Part shown: positions 45,826 to 55,952 of the stretch, piece after piece
Layout: each line of letters starts with the position of its first letter
Position numbering within the stretch: position 1 is the stretch's first letter
Source of the DNA: Siphonodentalium dalli
Lineage: Eukaryota > Mollusca > Scaphopoda > Gadilida > Siphonodentaliidae
Direction: 5' to 3'
Assembly (NCBI GenBank): GCA_032622095.1
Contig: CP136062.1
Coordinates: forward strand, 10,629,710-10,693,709
Length of the DNA stretch: 64,000 nucleotides
Made by a program: the position numbers and the translations under genes
The notes under the pieces: model-generated
What the model saw: the letters and a program-made list of their open reading frames with translations, nothing else
Told to the model about the DNA's origin: nothing
Databases searched by the model: none

Positions 45826-46141
45826 GGTAAAGTGATATTTACCATGGAACTTTGGTAGGGTACTCTACCATGGTATAACCATGGTTCTACCACGTTAAAT
45901 TGATATCTACCATGGTACTATGCCATGTTACAGTTGGTACTACCATGCATGGTAAAGTGATATTTACCATGGTACTACATGTACCATGCTACCAAGGAAC
46001 TGCACTAGCTAGGGTACTATAACATGTTACAGTTGGTACTACCATATATGGTAAAGTGATATTTACCATGGTACTACCGTACCACATTAAATTGATATCT
46101 ACGATGGTACTATACCATGTTACAGTTGGTACTACTATATA
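45826..46141. repeat. TACCATGGTA-rich tandem repeat, left part
   Basis: Units of TTTACCATGGTACTACCATG..., ATGGTAAAGTGATATTTACC and TGTTACAGTTGGTACTACCA repeat about four times at irregular spacing. The array continues at 46527 after a family B insertion. Confidence 0.85.
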
Positions 46142-46526
46142 CCCTACTGGACAAAACAAGTGCATGTGCACTTAACCGCAGTGCAGTTTGTGTTGCCACC
46201 GCGGCCGATATGTAACTGCACCGGAGCTCCACCAGCTAACTACAGTTGGGCCGTGGTGTACTTGCCGTTTGGCCATGGTGTAGTTGCCGTGGTGTAAGTT
46301 CATGATACATACCAGAAATCTAACTGTGGTGTACATGCCGTTCTGCCGCGGTATAGTTGCCTTTCAGCCATGGTGTACTTGCCATTCAGCTGCAGTGTAC
46401 TTGCCATTCGGCCACGGTGTACTCGCCGTTCGGCCGCGGTGCTCAACTGTAGTTACAAACTCTGACACCGCAGCCGAACGGCAAATACACAGCGGTGCCA
46501 ATGGACACTTGTTTTGTCAAGCGGGG
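46142..46526. mobile_element. Family B element, complete (385 bp), in the TACCATGGTA array
   Basis: The ends CCCTACTGGACAAAACAAG and its complement lie between TA (46140-46141) and TA (46527-46528). The uninterrupted array reads CTACCATATATGGTAAAGTG near 46040, giving the empty site. Confidence 0.9.
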
Positions 46527-46605
46527 TATGGTAAAGTGATATTTACTATGGTACTAACATGGTACCATGGAAATGTACTAGCTCTACCATGTTACAGTTG
46601 ATGCC
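46527..46605. repeat. TACCATGGTA-rich tandem repeat, right part
   Basis: ATGGTAAAGTGATATTTACT resumes directly after the family B element and fades after ACCATGTTACAGTTG. Confidence 0.8.
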
Positions 46606-46884
46606 GTTGTAAAGTGTCTTTTGTTATATTAGACTAGATTATTCCATATATATGTAGACCAAGTCTTCTCAAACAAGATTAAATCAATTTTAAACAAGCA
46701 AATGGAGCTAAATATATTCAAATGCATTAAATGGACAGTTAACAGATAATTCAATGCAATTATGTGAAATGTGTACACTGTACTAGTACATGCCTAAACG
46801 CATGCGTTAATTGTAAGATAAAATATATTCCTTTTATTCACCTTTTTTGCACTCAAGTCTGGATATAGTGTGTCTGACATTTAA
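46606..46884. other. Unassigned intronic sequence
   Basis: AT-rich; nothing recognised. Confidence 0.4.
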
Positions 46885-47582
46885 CACCCATAGAGAGCCC
46901 CACATGGACAGGAGCAGACGACAGTCTGTAGTGCATGTTCATCTGTGTGAGGCTCCCTGTGGGTTAAACATTAAACTTTATCAGTGAGGTTTGAGATGGA
47001 TGTCTTAAATTAGTGACCAAGCCCAGAGGGTGAATTTAGTGACACTATCCCGCATAGTGGGCTAGCGTCACCAAATTCACCCTCTGGGGACCTCATTCTG
47101 CTTAGGCCTCATCTTCTCTGGAAAGTATCTACATTATCATATTTCTATAGAAACTTAGATTCTATTTGTTCTTTTAGTTTAGTTTAATCTCTGTATCCCC
47201 AAATTGGCTGATGACACATTGCATAATTGAGGTTCCAAATGGGTGTACATCACAATATTCACCATTTGGGAACATCAATCTTAATCTATGTCTCCCATAG
47301 CAGATGAGGCCATGCAAATATAATGAGGTCCCCAGAGGGTGAATTTGTTGATGCTAGCCTGCTATATACGGGATAGCATCACTAAATTCACCCTTTGGGG
47401 ACCTCATTCTGCAAATGACATGCATGTTAAACACAGGCTTGGTCAGTAATGTAAGACATCCATCTCAGACCTCACTGATAAAGTTTAATGTTTAACCCAC
47501 AGGGAGCCTCCCCCAGATGGAAGCATGCACAACAGAGTGTCGTCTGCTCCAATCTAAGTGCCAGGGGGGTCTCTATGGGTTA
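46885..47582. mobile_element. Composite foldback: G module, spacer, C hairpins, spacer, G module
   Basis: A family G module (46890-46972) and spacer AAACATTAAACTTTATCAGT lead into a family C element (47027-47413). Then come the inverted spacer ACTGATAAAGTTTAATGTTT and an inverted family G module (47493-47580). The whole ~700 bp is one inverted repeat with hairpins nested inside its arms. It shows that G, spacer and C can be layers of one element. Confidence 0.8.
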
Positions 47583-47610
47583 TGACCCCCCCAGGAGAGT
47601 TCCTCATAAC

Positions 47611-47831
47611 TACAGTAATGCCCTAATTAATTAACTCCTTAACCACACCAGAATTATGGGTAACTTTTCAGGATTTAGTCGGAAATATGGCTTGTTGCCA
47701 TTCATCATTTATAAAGCTCTTGCTGAGAGCTTTCCAATGAATGGCAACAAGCCATATTTCCAACTAAATCCTGAAAAGTTACCCATAATTCTGCTGTTGT
47801 TAAGGAGTTGATTAATTAGAGCATTACTGTA
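47611..47831. mobile_element. Family H foldback element, long copy (221 bp)
   Basis: Arms of about 95 bp, TACAGTAATGCCCTAATTAA through CGGAAATATGGCTTGTTGCC, are almost perfectly inverted around a short centre. It ends 8 bp before the splice donor of exon A. Confidence 0.9.
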
Positions 47832-47839
47832 TAACTTAC

Positions 47840-48062
47840 CTTTTACAGCAGTTTTGAGAGCAGCATCTACAGGTAGTAGAGCTGCAACACATGAGAACAC
47901 TGAGGCAGTATGCGAGCAGTATGACGACACACGATGGAATCAGACATATAAAGATGAACTCCATGTTGTAGAACATATCTCTACACCTGCCATCCATCGG
48001 ACAGTCATGTGGAGGGTTAAACACGATCCCATCCCCCATCCTAACCTGGTAAACATCCATAG
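47840..48062 (-). CDS. SGCA/SGCE-like: Sarcoglycan alpha/epsilon-like gene, exon A (juxtamembrane and membrane span)
   Basis: Minus-strand exon of 223 nt (2 + 73 codons + 2) between acceptor CCTATGTTTTACAG and donor AAAAG|GTAAGTTAT. The protein begins MDVYQVRMGDGIVFNPPHDC, then a Cys-containing RCRD segment, a membrane span (FIFICLIPSCVVILLAYCLS) and a cysteine-rich inner border (MCCSSTTCRCC...NCCK), likely palmitoylated. GDGI...CP...RD followed by the span and CC is the end of the alpha-sarcoglycan ectodomain; together with exon C this identifies the family. Sarcoglycans are single-pass subunits of the dystrophin complex. The ectodomain exons are not in view. Confidence 0.75.
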
Positions 48063-48300
48063 CTGTAAAACATAGGAAAACAAAGGTTATAGTCAGTTTC
48101 AATTAGTACCTAGCTGTAATACATAGTAAAACAAAGGTCATAGTCAGTTTCAATTAGTACCTAGCTGCCAGTTATTGGAAAATTCCTGTGGGGGGGGGGG
48201 GGGGGGGTTAAACATGATCCCATAACCCATCCTAACCTGATAAACATCTATAGCTGTAAAACATAGGAAAACAAATATTATAGTCACTTTGATAACTACC
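48063..48300 (-). pseudogene. Duplicated acceptor and 5' part of exon A
   Basis: Upstream of exon A (minus strand) the acceptor stretch TTGTTTTxCTATGTxTTACAG occurs two more times. One is followed by CTATAGATGTTTATCAGG..., a diverged copy of the start of exon A. It runs into a ~17-bp C-run (plus strand G, 48190-48206) after about 50 bp and then an unrelated frame that stops. The other (acceptor TATTACAG, near 48125) has no exon behind it. Reading the partial copy would truncate the protein. Confidence 0.8.
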
Positions 48301-48359
48301 ATTTGGAAGTGATCCTGAAGATGCCAAAAACAGTTCTCCAATTGGATTCAAATGTGAAT

Positions 48360-48800
48360 TCAAAGATGACCACTAGCGGCCATGTTTTTCAAGTAAATAT
48401 GGGGACAAAAATTATGGCTCTGATCTAGTGGTCGCATAGATAATGCCACGAATCTCTACCATGGCCAACACCCATAGTGTTAGTCTGAGTAGAGTTTTAT
48501 GTCATGATCGAGTGGTCACCCAAAAGATCCATATGAAGTTTGGTCATGACCGGAAGAGGGATGTGGCCTGTAGGGTGTGCCAAATGATTTAGTCATCTAA
48601 AGAGTAAAATCCAAGATGGCTGCCAGCAGCCATGATTTCATTGATAGCTTTATTTGGAGATGAATCTGGAGGTCACTCTGGAGCTCTATATGAAGTTTGG
48701 TGACGATTGAATGAGGGATGTGTCCTGTAGGGCTTGCCAAACGATTTAGTTATGCAAAGAGGTTACGAAAAATTTGGTGGCTCCATCTGGACCTCATCTA
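48360..48800. repeat. Diverged ~150-bp tandem repeat (19590 type)
   Basis: TATGAAGTTTGGT, GATGTGxCCTGTAGGG and AAGATGGCTGCCAGCAGCCAT recur twice or more, similar in layout to 19590-20365. Confidence 0.65.
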
Positions 48801-48825
48801 CAAAATCATAGATCAGAACCAGTAA

Positions 48826-49012
48826 CATACATGTAAACGTGACAAAACCAGGCAGAATAGTGACTTACATGTAATCGCGACACAACCAGGCAGAATAGTG
48901 ACGTACATGTAATCGTGACACAACCAGGCAGAATAGTGACTTACATGTAATCGCGACACAACCAGGCAGAATAGTGACTTACATGTAATCGCGACACAAC
49001 CAGGCAGATAAT
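48826..49012. repeat. 38-bp minisatellite, five units
   Basis: TGACTTACATGTAATCGCGA, then CACAACCAGGCAGAATAG, at 48861, 48899, 48937 and 48975, with a partial unit at each side. Confidence 0.9.
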
Positions 49013-49152
49013 TCTTGATGTTGTGTGCATAGCCCCGAAAAAGCATTATTTTCCCATAAAATAGTTCACTAGTGAATAGTGATCAGTGTAAGCACGCAAA
49101 TAAAATTATCTTCATTTACCAGTCACTGTTGGTTTTATTTAGTGACAGATAC

Positions 49153-52100
49153 TAGTGATGTAAAGATATGGGGGTTATCGGTAAAAGCCGATAGCCGATA
49201 TTTTCAATAGAATTATTGACCGATCCGATACAGATAAGTCTTGTATGTGAAAAAAAGTTTGGAAGAAACAAAACAAATTTCCGTATCAATTTGACTTTTA
49301 AATTATTATCGGCAAAGAACTAATACCCAGGTCGCAAAAACAGTTTAGTTCACATTCCCCAAAATCCTTGGCAAAAAGATAGTCGCTCTGGAAATTCCTG
49401 TCATTTATTTAATATCAAAGTAGGAATTGGTGTCACAACATTCAAAAAGTATGTGACATGTATCGGTTGACGATATCGGTCGGGAGTGTAAATTTTGTCG
49501 ACACCGATACCATATATATCAGCCCGATCCAATAGTATGGTCGTGGTACGCAAAAAAGGGTGTTGAACCAGAAGAAATTGATAAAGAAGCGATTTTGGTG
49601 TCATTCAACATGGGAGAATCTCTTGTACAACATATCCAAAATCCGCTTTGGGGTAAATCCAGGATCCAAGATGGCGTCCAACATGGTTGCCGTTAGTCAA
49701 AAGAGACTCTGACTGAGATTAATTCGATTATAGTGAGAACAAATGTTGTCATATGTATACAAATGTATACATTTTTGCGAAGGTAAAATATTATGCCACC
49801 AGTTTATGGCAAAAATGGAACCCCTCGTCCCAGATGGCCACCAAAATGGCAGCCTAAACTCGAAAATTTTAAGTTTTTGCCTAATATCTTAAAGATCAGT
49901 TCCTGTTGTTTGATAATGGTTCAGACTGGCGACTTTGATTAGTCTTATTCATGTTAATTCAGCATTGGAGCAATGAAAGATACCATAAATGGGGTCCCAG
50001 ACTCATCCACACCCTCAAAAATTCGATTTTACAGAACGCGGTATAAAATTGCACAAAAATCGCCATTGGGATTCCAGTCATATATCAACAAGAAATGGAC
50101 AGAACTGTACAATGTAAGTTGGGCATACCATTATCTATGAATACTCCAATTCAATGAAACCCAAATTGGTGCTTTGTGTCAAAATTGCTGCCAAAATGGC
50201 GGTCAAAATATGGAAAATGGCGGATATTGCTCAGAGTGTCATTCAATCGATTATAAGTAGTGGTGGATGAATAAAATTGACTAAATAAATATGACTGTAT
50301 ACCTCTTTATGATGCCATTATGCTAGCTCTATGGAAAAACTTAAAATTCCATACACAAAATGGCTGACAAAATGAAAAATACTATTTTCTATCACTTCTA
50401 TTTTTCAGTTATTGCTCTCTGAACTGGGGAACAATTGTATGCGCCTTTAAATGATGGTGTCAACTGATCATTCCAGCAATGACATGTGTAATCGTTTAGG
50501 TCATAGTTTACTCCGGTCCTTCACTCATTAGTTCTAACGAATGCGGTATGAAATTGAACCAAAATCGGCTTTGGTGTTCTGGTCACATTTGATATTTAGG
50601 GATGAGCAGATCTTGTCTACAAAATAATTGAGCGTTTCTTTTATTTTTGAACATTCCATCTCAAATGGACCAAAAGAAATAATAAATTTGATCTAATATG
50701 GCTTCCAAAACGAAAATGGTAGACCCTGCACAGCTTGTCATATAATAATAATGGAAGTTGTGACTGGTGGATGCAGTTGATAGTTGGCTAATCTATGTGC
50801 CTTATATACATCAAAACTATTTATTTTCAATCTTTTGGTGGCTTCCCGCTGGTTGGCAAATATTAACTACTCGGGCTCGGCCATCATTTCATACACTTAC
50901 GGTACACGGTCGCGATAGTCGCAAAAGAGGTTGATCCAGAATAAGTAAGCAGAGAGCGATTTTGACTTCAGAATACCCTATCGGATATCGGATAAAATCA
51001 GCTTTGGAAAAACTTTAAGATCCGAGATGACATCCAATATGGCCCCCCGAAAACGATAGAGGTCATAAATAGGATATTTGCTCTTTGATTTCTTTTCGAA
51101 AAAAGAATTTTACGTGTATATATATATCTGTTATTGAGTACAGTATTGTTTTAACCTGGAATATGTATGAAAAATCATATTCTCCAACCTCTTAAGAAGG
51201 TTACCAAACAGGAACGTGTCCGATTTATAGCTAGGTTGAGATACACTGAAAAAAAACACTCTTTAGTTGGACGGTTTCCATAGAAAGTAAAACATAATGA
51301 ATATAAATTTCCACTAAACGGATTGTGAACGCACATTTTTCGACATCATTGTTAGTGCTAGCTGGAACTAAATGTAGCCCATGGATTCCCCATTTTGACA
51401 TGTACAAAAAGTGGTTTTACTCTTACACATGTATCTCTTCTCAGATATCAACTCTCCGGTGAATGGTGATGTCTTATGTCCTAGAAAATACTTGTGCCAA
51501 ATACATATATGTATGAGGAAACTATCCCCATACATTGTTTACACATCGAATCAGTAAGTCTGTGGAGGTCTTCTTGGACAAGCGTGATTTTCAAAACTCG
51601 AAACCGTCTTTACAAAAAGTAAAAGTTCATAGGAAATGACATTGGATGTAGGTCTAGAGTACGTTGTCTGCAGGAGATAGTTTTCATGTCAATAATTTGC
51701 ACATATTTCGTGCTCTGAGACTGATCAGCATGGATGAAAGCCTTATGTGGTAGTTTGATTGTCTAGCATCCGGAAAAGAACATGTTCATTGTTCACATTT
51801 CTTTGACAAACATGTTGTTGATCACCATGTTCATGTGGTATTTCTATCCAATGACAACCTTAAAATACCAGTTCATCATGCTAAATGGTTGATACGTTTA
51901 CGCCTATGGGTAGAGGAATGGTAATAACGCACTGGAGATGCAGAACCATCTACATCGAAGTACAGTGAATAGTCTAAATTTTGCAGTTGGGACGATGGTG
52001 CCAATAGATATCATTGATGCAAATACCTTCTCCATATCCGCCTTTTTACAACAGAAGTGGGAAGCAGATAGAGCTTGTAACAACGGCGTATTATCTCAGG

Positions 52101-54117
52101 ACATTCATGCTACATGTACATGTATGATCAGGCCTGGAAATCTCAAGGCGGGCTGCCCGCCTACAGCCCGCCTAGAATTTTCCAAGGCGGGCTTTTTATA
52201 GCCCGCCTCGTCTACGATAGGACATTTATTATTTAGTTATTTTATTGTGTTTAATGAGTAAAATACTGCATCGAAATCGTAATTATATTGTACAGTGTGG
52301 GGACTGTGCGCATGCGTGACTTGACGGTAATGTCAAATGGGAATTATAGCGGAATCAGTAAATTCCGGAACGAACTGTTTCGTAAATCTGATCTTTTGAT
52401 CGATTCTCACACATTTTATGACCAAAATAAATAATTTCTCTTCATAAGATTGAGCTTACAATATATTTCACTGGATAAAATGACACATGTTTGTGGATAG
52501 TGAGAACCAAATGTCACTGTCCCAATTAAGTTCAACCTTTCGTTCCGTTTCCGGTTCCTATCAGTGAAAATTGTATTTAGCTTGCAGCCGTCTTTTATCG
52601 CTTCGATTGACAATATTTTAATATAATTAGCTAAATGTATCCACGTATTCTAGTTTACACTGTTATTCAATTATTAAAGTTCAGAAACTATTTTCTATGT
52701 CCCCAATTGCAAACACCCAGTAAATCTATAGATAGCGACTTGACCGCTGCAAGCAGCAGTCTGCGATCGACAATGGAATATGGATTACTTTGAGAGAAAA
52801 AGCAGTCAATATTCAAGTGCAAATATACTGGATTTAATATTGTTCTTGATTGTGTATTTTACGTAAAATTACACTTTCATGGAGAATGCTTTTAATGTGG
52901 ACAAACTCACCCAATTCCGTTGCATGGGTTGGACACCGACTGACAAATTGTTGAGTACAAATACTCTTACATTTTGTTTCTTGTACATATAGATTATCAC
53001 AACATATAAAACCATTTTATTACCATAATTACTGTGGGGGATTTTGACATTCACAACTCTGTGGACACTTTGTTTCCACATGAAGAAAATTAAATTAAAT
53101 GGAGTTATACAACATCAAAAATAGACAAACTAACGGCAGTAGTAACTCAGATAAAATAAATCATAACTTTAAAAGTTGAGGAGGGCTATAGCCCTCCTAG
53201 GCATATCTAGGAGGGCTATTAATAGCCCTCCTGGATTTTCTAGATCGCCAGCCCTGTAATAATGATGTACATCAAACTAAGTAAAGTGAACATATCCATG
53301 GAAGAATAACAGATGCCTAAAAGAACCAAAACTACAACAAATGTTATAGTCAATGTTGAGGTTAGTTCGCAATGATGACGTTTTTCAAGTATAATTTATT
53401 GTTGGCAATGGGATAATAAACTAAATATTCTGAACCTATGGAGGCAATTACCCATAACATATAAATAATAGGCTAAAATCGACCGGAATACTCAATGCGT
53501 TCACATCCAGCCGTGGCGTACATTGTGTCTACATATCATTGATGAAATTCAATCAATGTGTAGTAGATATTGATGCGTATATATATTTACTAGAATGTTT
53601 CTATGTTGGATCCTGCAGTAGATACTGCTTCGTTGGAGCATTATGCGCTGAAATGATTGTGGTAGTAGATATAATTGGCAAAATGTTTAATGAGTCTGAC
53701 ATTGTTAGCTCACAATCGAAGTGTTGTTTCGGCTTTCCTCTGAGCAGAACTTAAATTTCGACAATTTTCGGTGGCCATTTTGGTAGCCATCTTAGATTTT
53801 TGAATCGTGATTGGCTACTCATACCCACAAAAACATATTGGTTTCAATCAATGATTGGTGCCGAATTGGCATTTTGTCGTGTGGGTTTTCGTGAATAAAT
53901 ACCTATTTGCGATTTTCATTATTATTGGCGGCCATGTTGGACGCCATCTTGAATTCTGAATTTTCCCCAAAGCGGATTTTAGATATGTTATACACGAGAT
54001 TCTCCCGCGTCGAATGACACCAAAACTGCTTCTTTACCAATTTATTCTGGGTCTAACCCTCCGACGACCATAATACAATAGCCGATAGGCCCGATACTGA
54101 TAATCGGTACATCACTA
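49153..54117. mobile_element. hAT-like element, ~5 kb, with 8-bp target duplication
   Basis: The tips are TAGTGATGTA at both ends (inverted), followed by diverged ATCGG...CCGATA words. ACAGATAC is repeated at 49145-49152 and 54118-54125. The inverted match extends inward: AAGATGGCGTCCAACATGG and GAAGCxxTTTTGGTGTCATTC at 49570-49700 pair with 53930-54050. An 8-bp duplication and a TAGNG tip are hAT features. I see no transposase; the interior is repeats (AAGATGG modules, 49660-51060) and another nested element. Confidence 0.85.
52129..53256. mobile_element. Nested hAT-like element (~1.1 kb)
   Basis: It begins CAGGCCTGGAAATCTCAAGG and ends with the complement of CAGGGCTGGCGATCTAG. Near the left end GGCGGGC/GCCCGCC alternates several times (52147-52208). 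Near the right end GGAGGGC/GCCCTCC does the same (53180-53242). The flanking 8-mers (TGTATGAT and TAATAATG) are not identical, so the insertion is old or the border is off. No transposase seen. A cysteine-rich minus-strand frame near 52900-53075 has stops. Confidence 0.65.
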
Positions 54118-54133
54118 ACAGATACCAAACCTT

Positions 54134-54275
54134 CAAATAGTGTGTCTGTCATTTGCTGAGTTAGGTCCCCAGAGGGTGAATTTAGCGACGCTATCCAACA
54201 AAACGGGTTAGCATCACCAAAATCGCCCTCTGGGGACCTGATTCTGCTTAGGTCTCATCTTCTGGGAAGTATCTA
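54134..54275. mobile_element. Family C hairpin, single
   Basis: AGTGTGTCTGTCATTTGCTG, then the GGTCCCCAGAGGG hairpin (about 54154-54248) and the TAGGTCTCATCTTCTGGGAA part of the centre. It lies just outside the hAT-like element. Confidence 0.8.
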
Positions 54276-54429
54276 TAGTCTCAAATAAATGTTGTTTTAG
54301 TTACTTTTTCTTTTCTCAAGATACATCTGTTTAAGTGTCTGCTTACAATCCAGCATAGCATAATTCCTATTACCATCACAACATACCCGGTATACACATA
54401 CATGTATTCCTTATTCGGAAACATACAAT

Positions 54430-55190
54430 TCCGGTGAGGTGGGGTGGCTCACCTGAAGTTGTCTCAGATAAATCACACGGCTAAGACCGTGCAGTGGCCC
54501 TAATCTGAATCCTGACCTTATCCCTATCTGGAACGTGATGGGATGGTCCGTGACGTGAGTCAGGATTCATGTAGATACTGACCCAAAGCCTAACCATGCT
54601 CCTGATCATAATCACAAACATGACGGGCATGGATTAATGGATTTTAAAATTTTCCCTGACTGGGACAGGTGGGAATGAATTGGATGCAGCGGGATGGGCG
54701 TGGCGCGATGAGATGAGACGGGACATGGTGAGTTGGGTGGGATAAGTATGCATGACCGGGATGGAAAAGAACAGAGATACTAACTCTAACCTTAACACTG
54801 AGCCTGTAATTTTAACCATACTAATCAGACAGGGTGCTGACCCTAACCCTGACAGGGATGGAATGGGAAGGGACAGGGTTGTGCCTGACGAGAAATGGGA
54901 TGAAACGTGATCAGACGTTACTAAACCCTAACCAGGACAGGACGGGATCCTAACCATAACTTTACCTGGAAGGAATCGGAAGTGAGTCAGTGACTGGGCG
55001 AGGTATCGATGGGGCATGATGGGATGGGATGGGACAGGGCATGATTGTATGCTAACAGGTTGGGACAAGCCGAGATTGAACACTAACCCTATAACCATAT
55101 ATAACACTAATTGGAACATGACGGATTGGGATCCTAACCATAACCTTGATCGAAACGGACATGGCGGGAAATTATGCTATCCCTAGGGCT
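54430..55190. repeat. Degenerate GGGATGGGA / CTAACCCTAACC repeat
   Basis: Irregular alternation of GGGATGGGATGGGACAGGG, CGGGATCCTAACCATAACC and ACCCTAACC. The strands are asymmetric in composition. No clean period seen. The CTAACCCTAACC words are short and not a telomere array. Confidence 0.65.
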
Positions 55191-55799
55191 TAACATATAA
55201 CCCATTATAAAAGTATTATACAGATAATGTGCGGTGAGCTAAAGTGTTGAGTTAATTGTGCTCGCTCGTTTAATTTCAACTATTTGGATCTTTGGCATTG
55301 AATATTGTATTAAATATAGTTTTCAATGTATTCTGCAATGCATTAGAATTATTAAATCATTATGATCGACATCAATTGCCATAGTGAGTTTTCACACATA
55401 ATCGACATCGCCGTGTCGACAATACTCAACACTTTGCAACAAAACGAGTAGGTCGACTCAATGATGGTTATATATGATATATCTGAATTCAGCTATGTTA
55501 ACTGAATACAGCAATTGTACTTTGTAGGTGTATTCTCACATCACAGTCCCTAGGAATCACTGTTAGTTGAATAAAATATTATTTAATAATATTAAATCAA
55601 TATATTATATTATATTATTATTACCAGTTTGGCATTTTCATTGGCAGATGATTTGTACGAAATTACAAGAGTTAAAATTTTATGCCACACAAACATTCGC
55701 GCTTTCTGAGTTTATATCATCATATTCCGTATTTTATTCTTGAAACGATGGTGTATTCAGATTGTTAGTATCTTTTTGTTTTTCAAGACCTGCATATGA
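55191..55799. other. Unassigned sequence
   Basis: AT-rich; nothing recognised. Confidence 0.4.
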
Positions 55800-55952
55800 C
55801 CACTGGTGATATAGTGTGGAGTATTTCATCTTACACTTATGGGAGGCGAAATTCACATTTAATAATTAATTGTGCTTGATTGCGCTTAAGCACAATTAAT
55901 TATTAAATGTGAACTTGCCCTCCCATAGGTGTAAAATGAAATACTCCACTGT
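55800..55952. mobile_element. Foldback palindrome (~150 bp)
   Basis: The arms GTGGAGTATTTCATCTTACA...TTCACATTTAATAATTAAT and their complement surround TTGATTGCGCTTAA. The loop region carries the GCACAATTAATT word that is clustered at 28560-28800. Confidence 0.85.

Noticed and set aside
52869-53081. Cysteine-rich frame (KCPQSCECQNPPQ ... ETKCKSICTQQF) as a captured gene
   Set aside because: Several stops separate the two Cys clusters, no splice sites are clear, and the host element has no coding relative that I recognise.
54430-55190. Interstitial telomere repeat (CTAACCCTAACC words)
   Set aside because: Only one to two telomere-like hexamers occur at a time, mixed into a GGGATGGGA-rich degenerate repeat.
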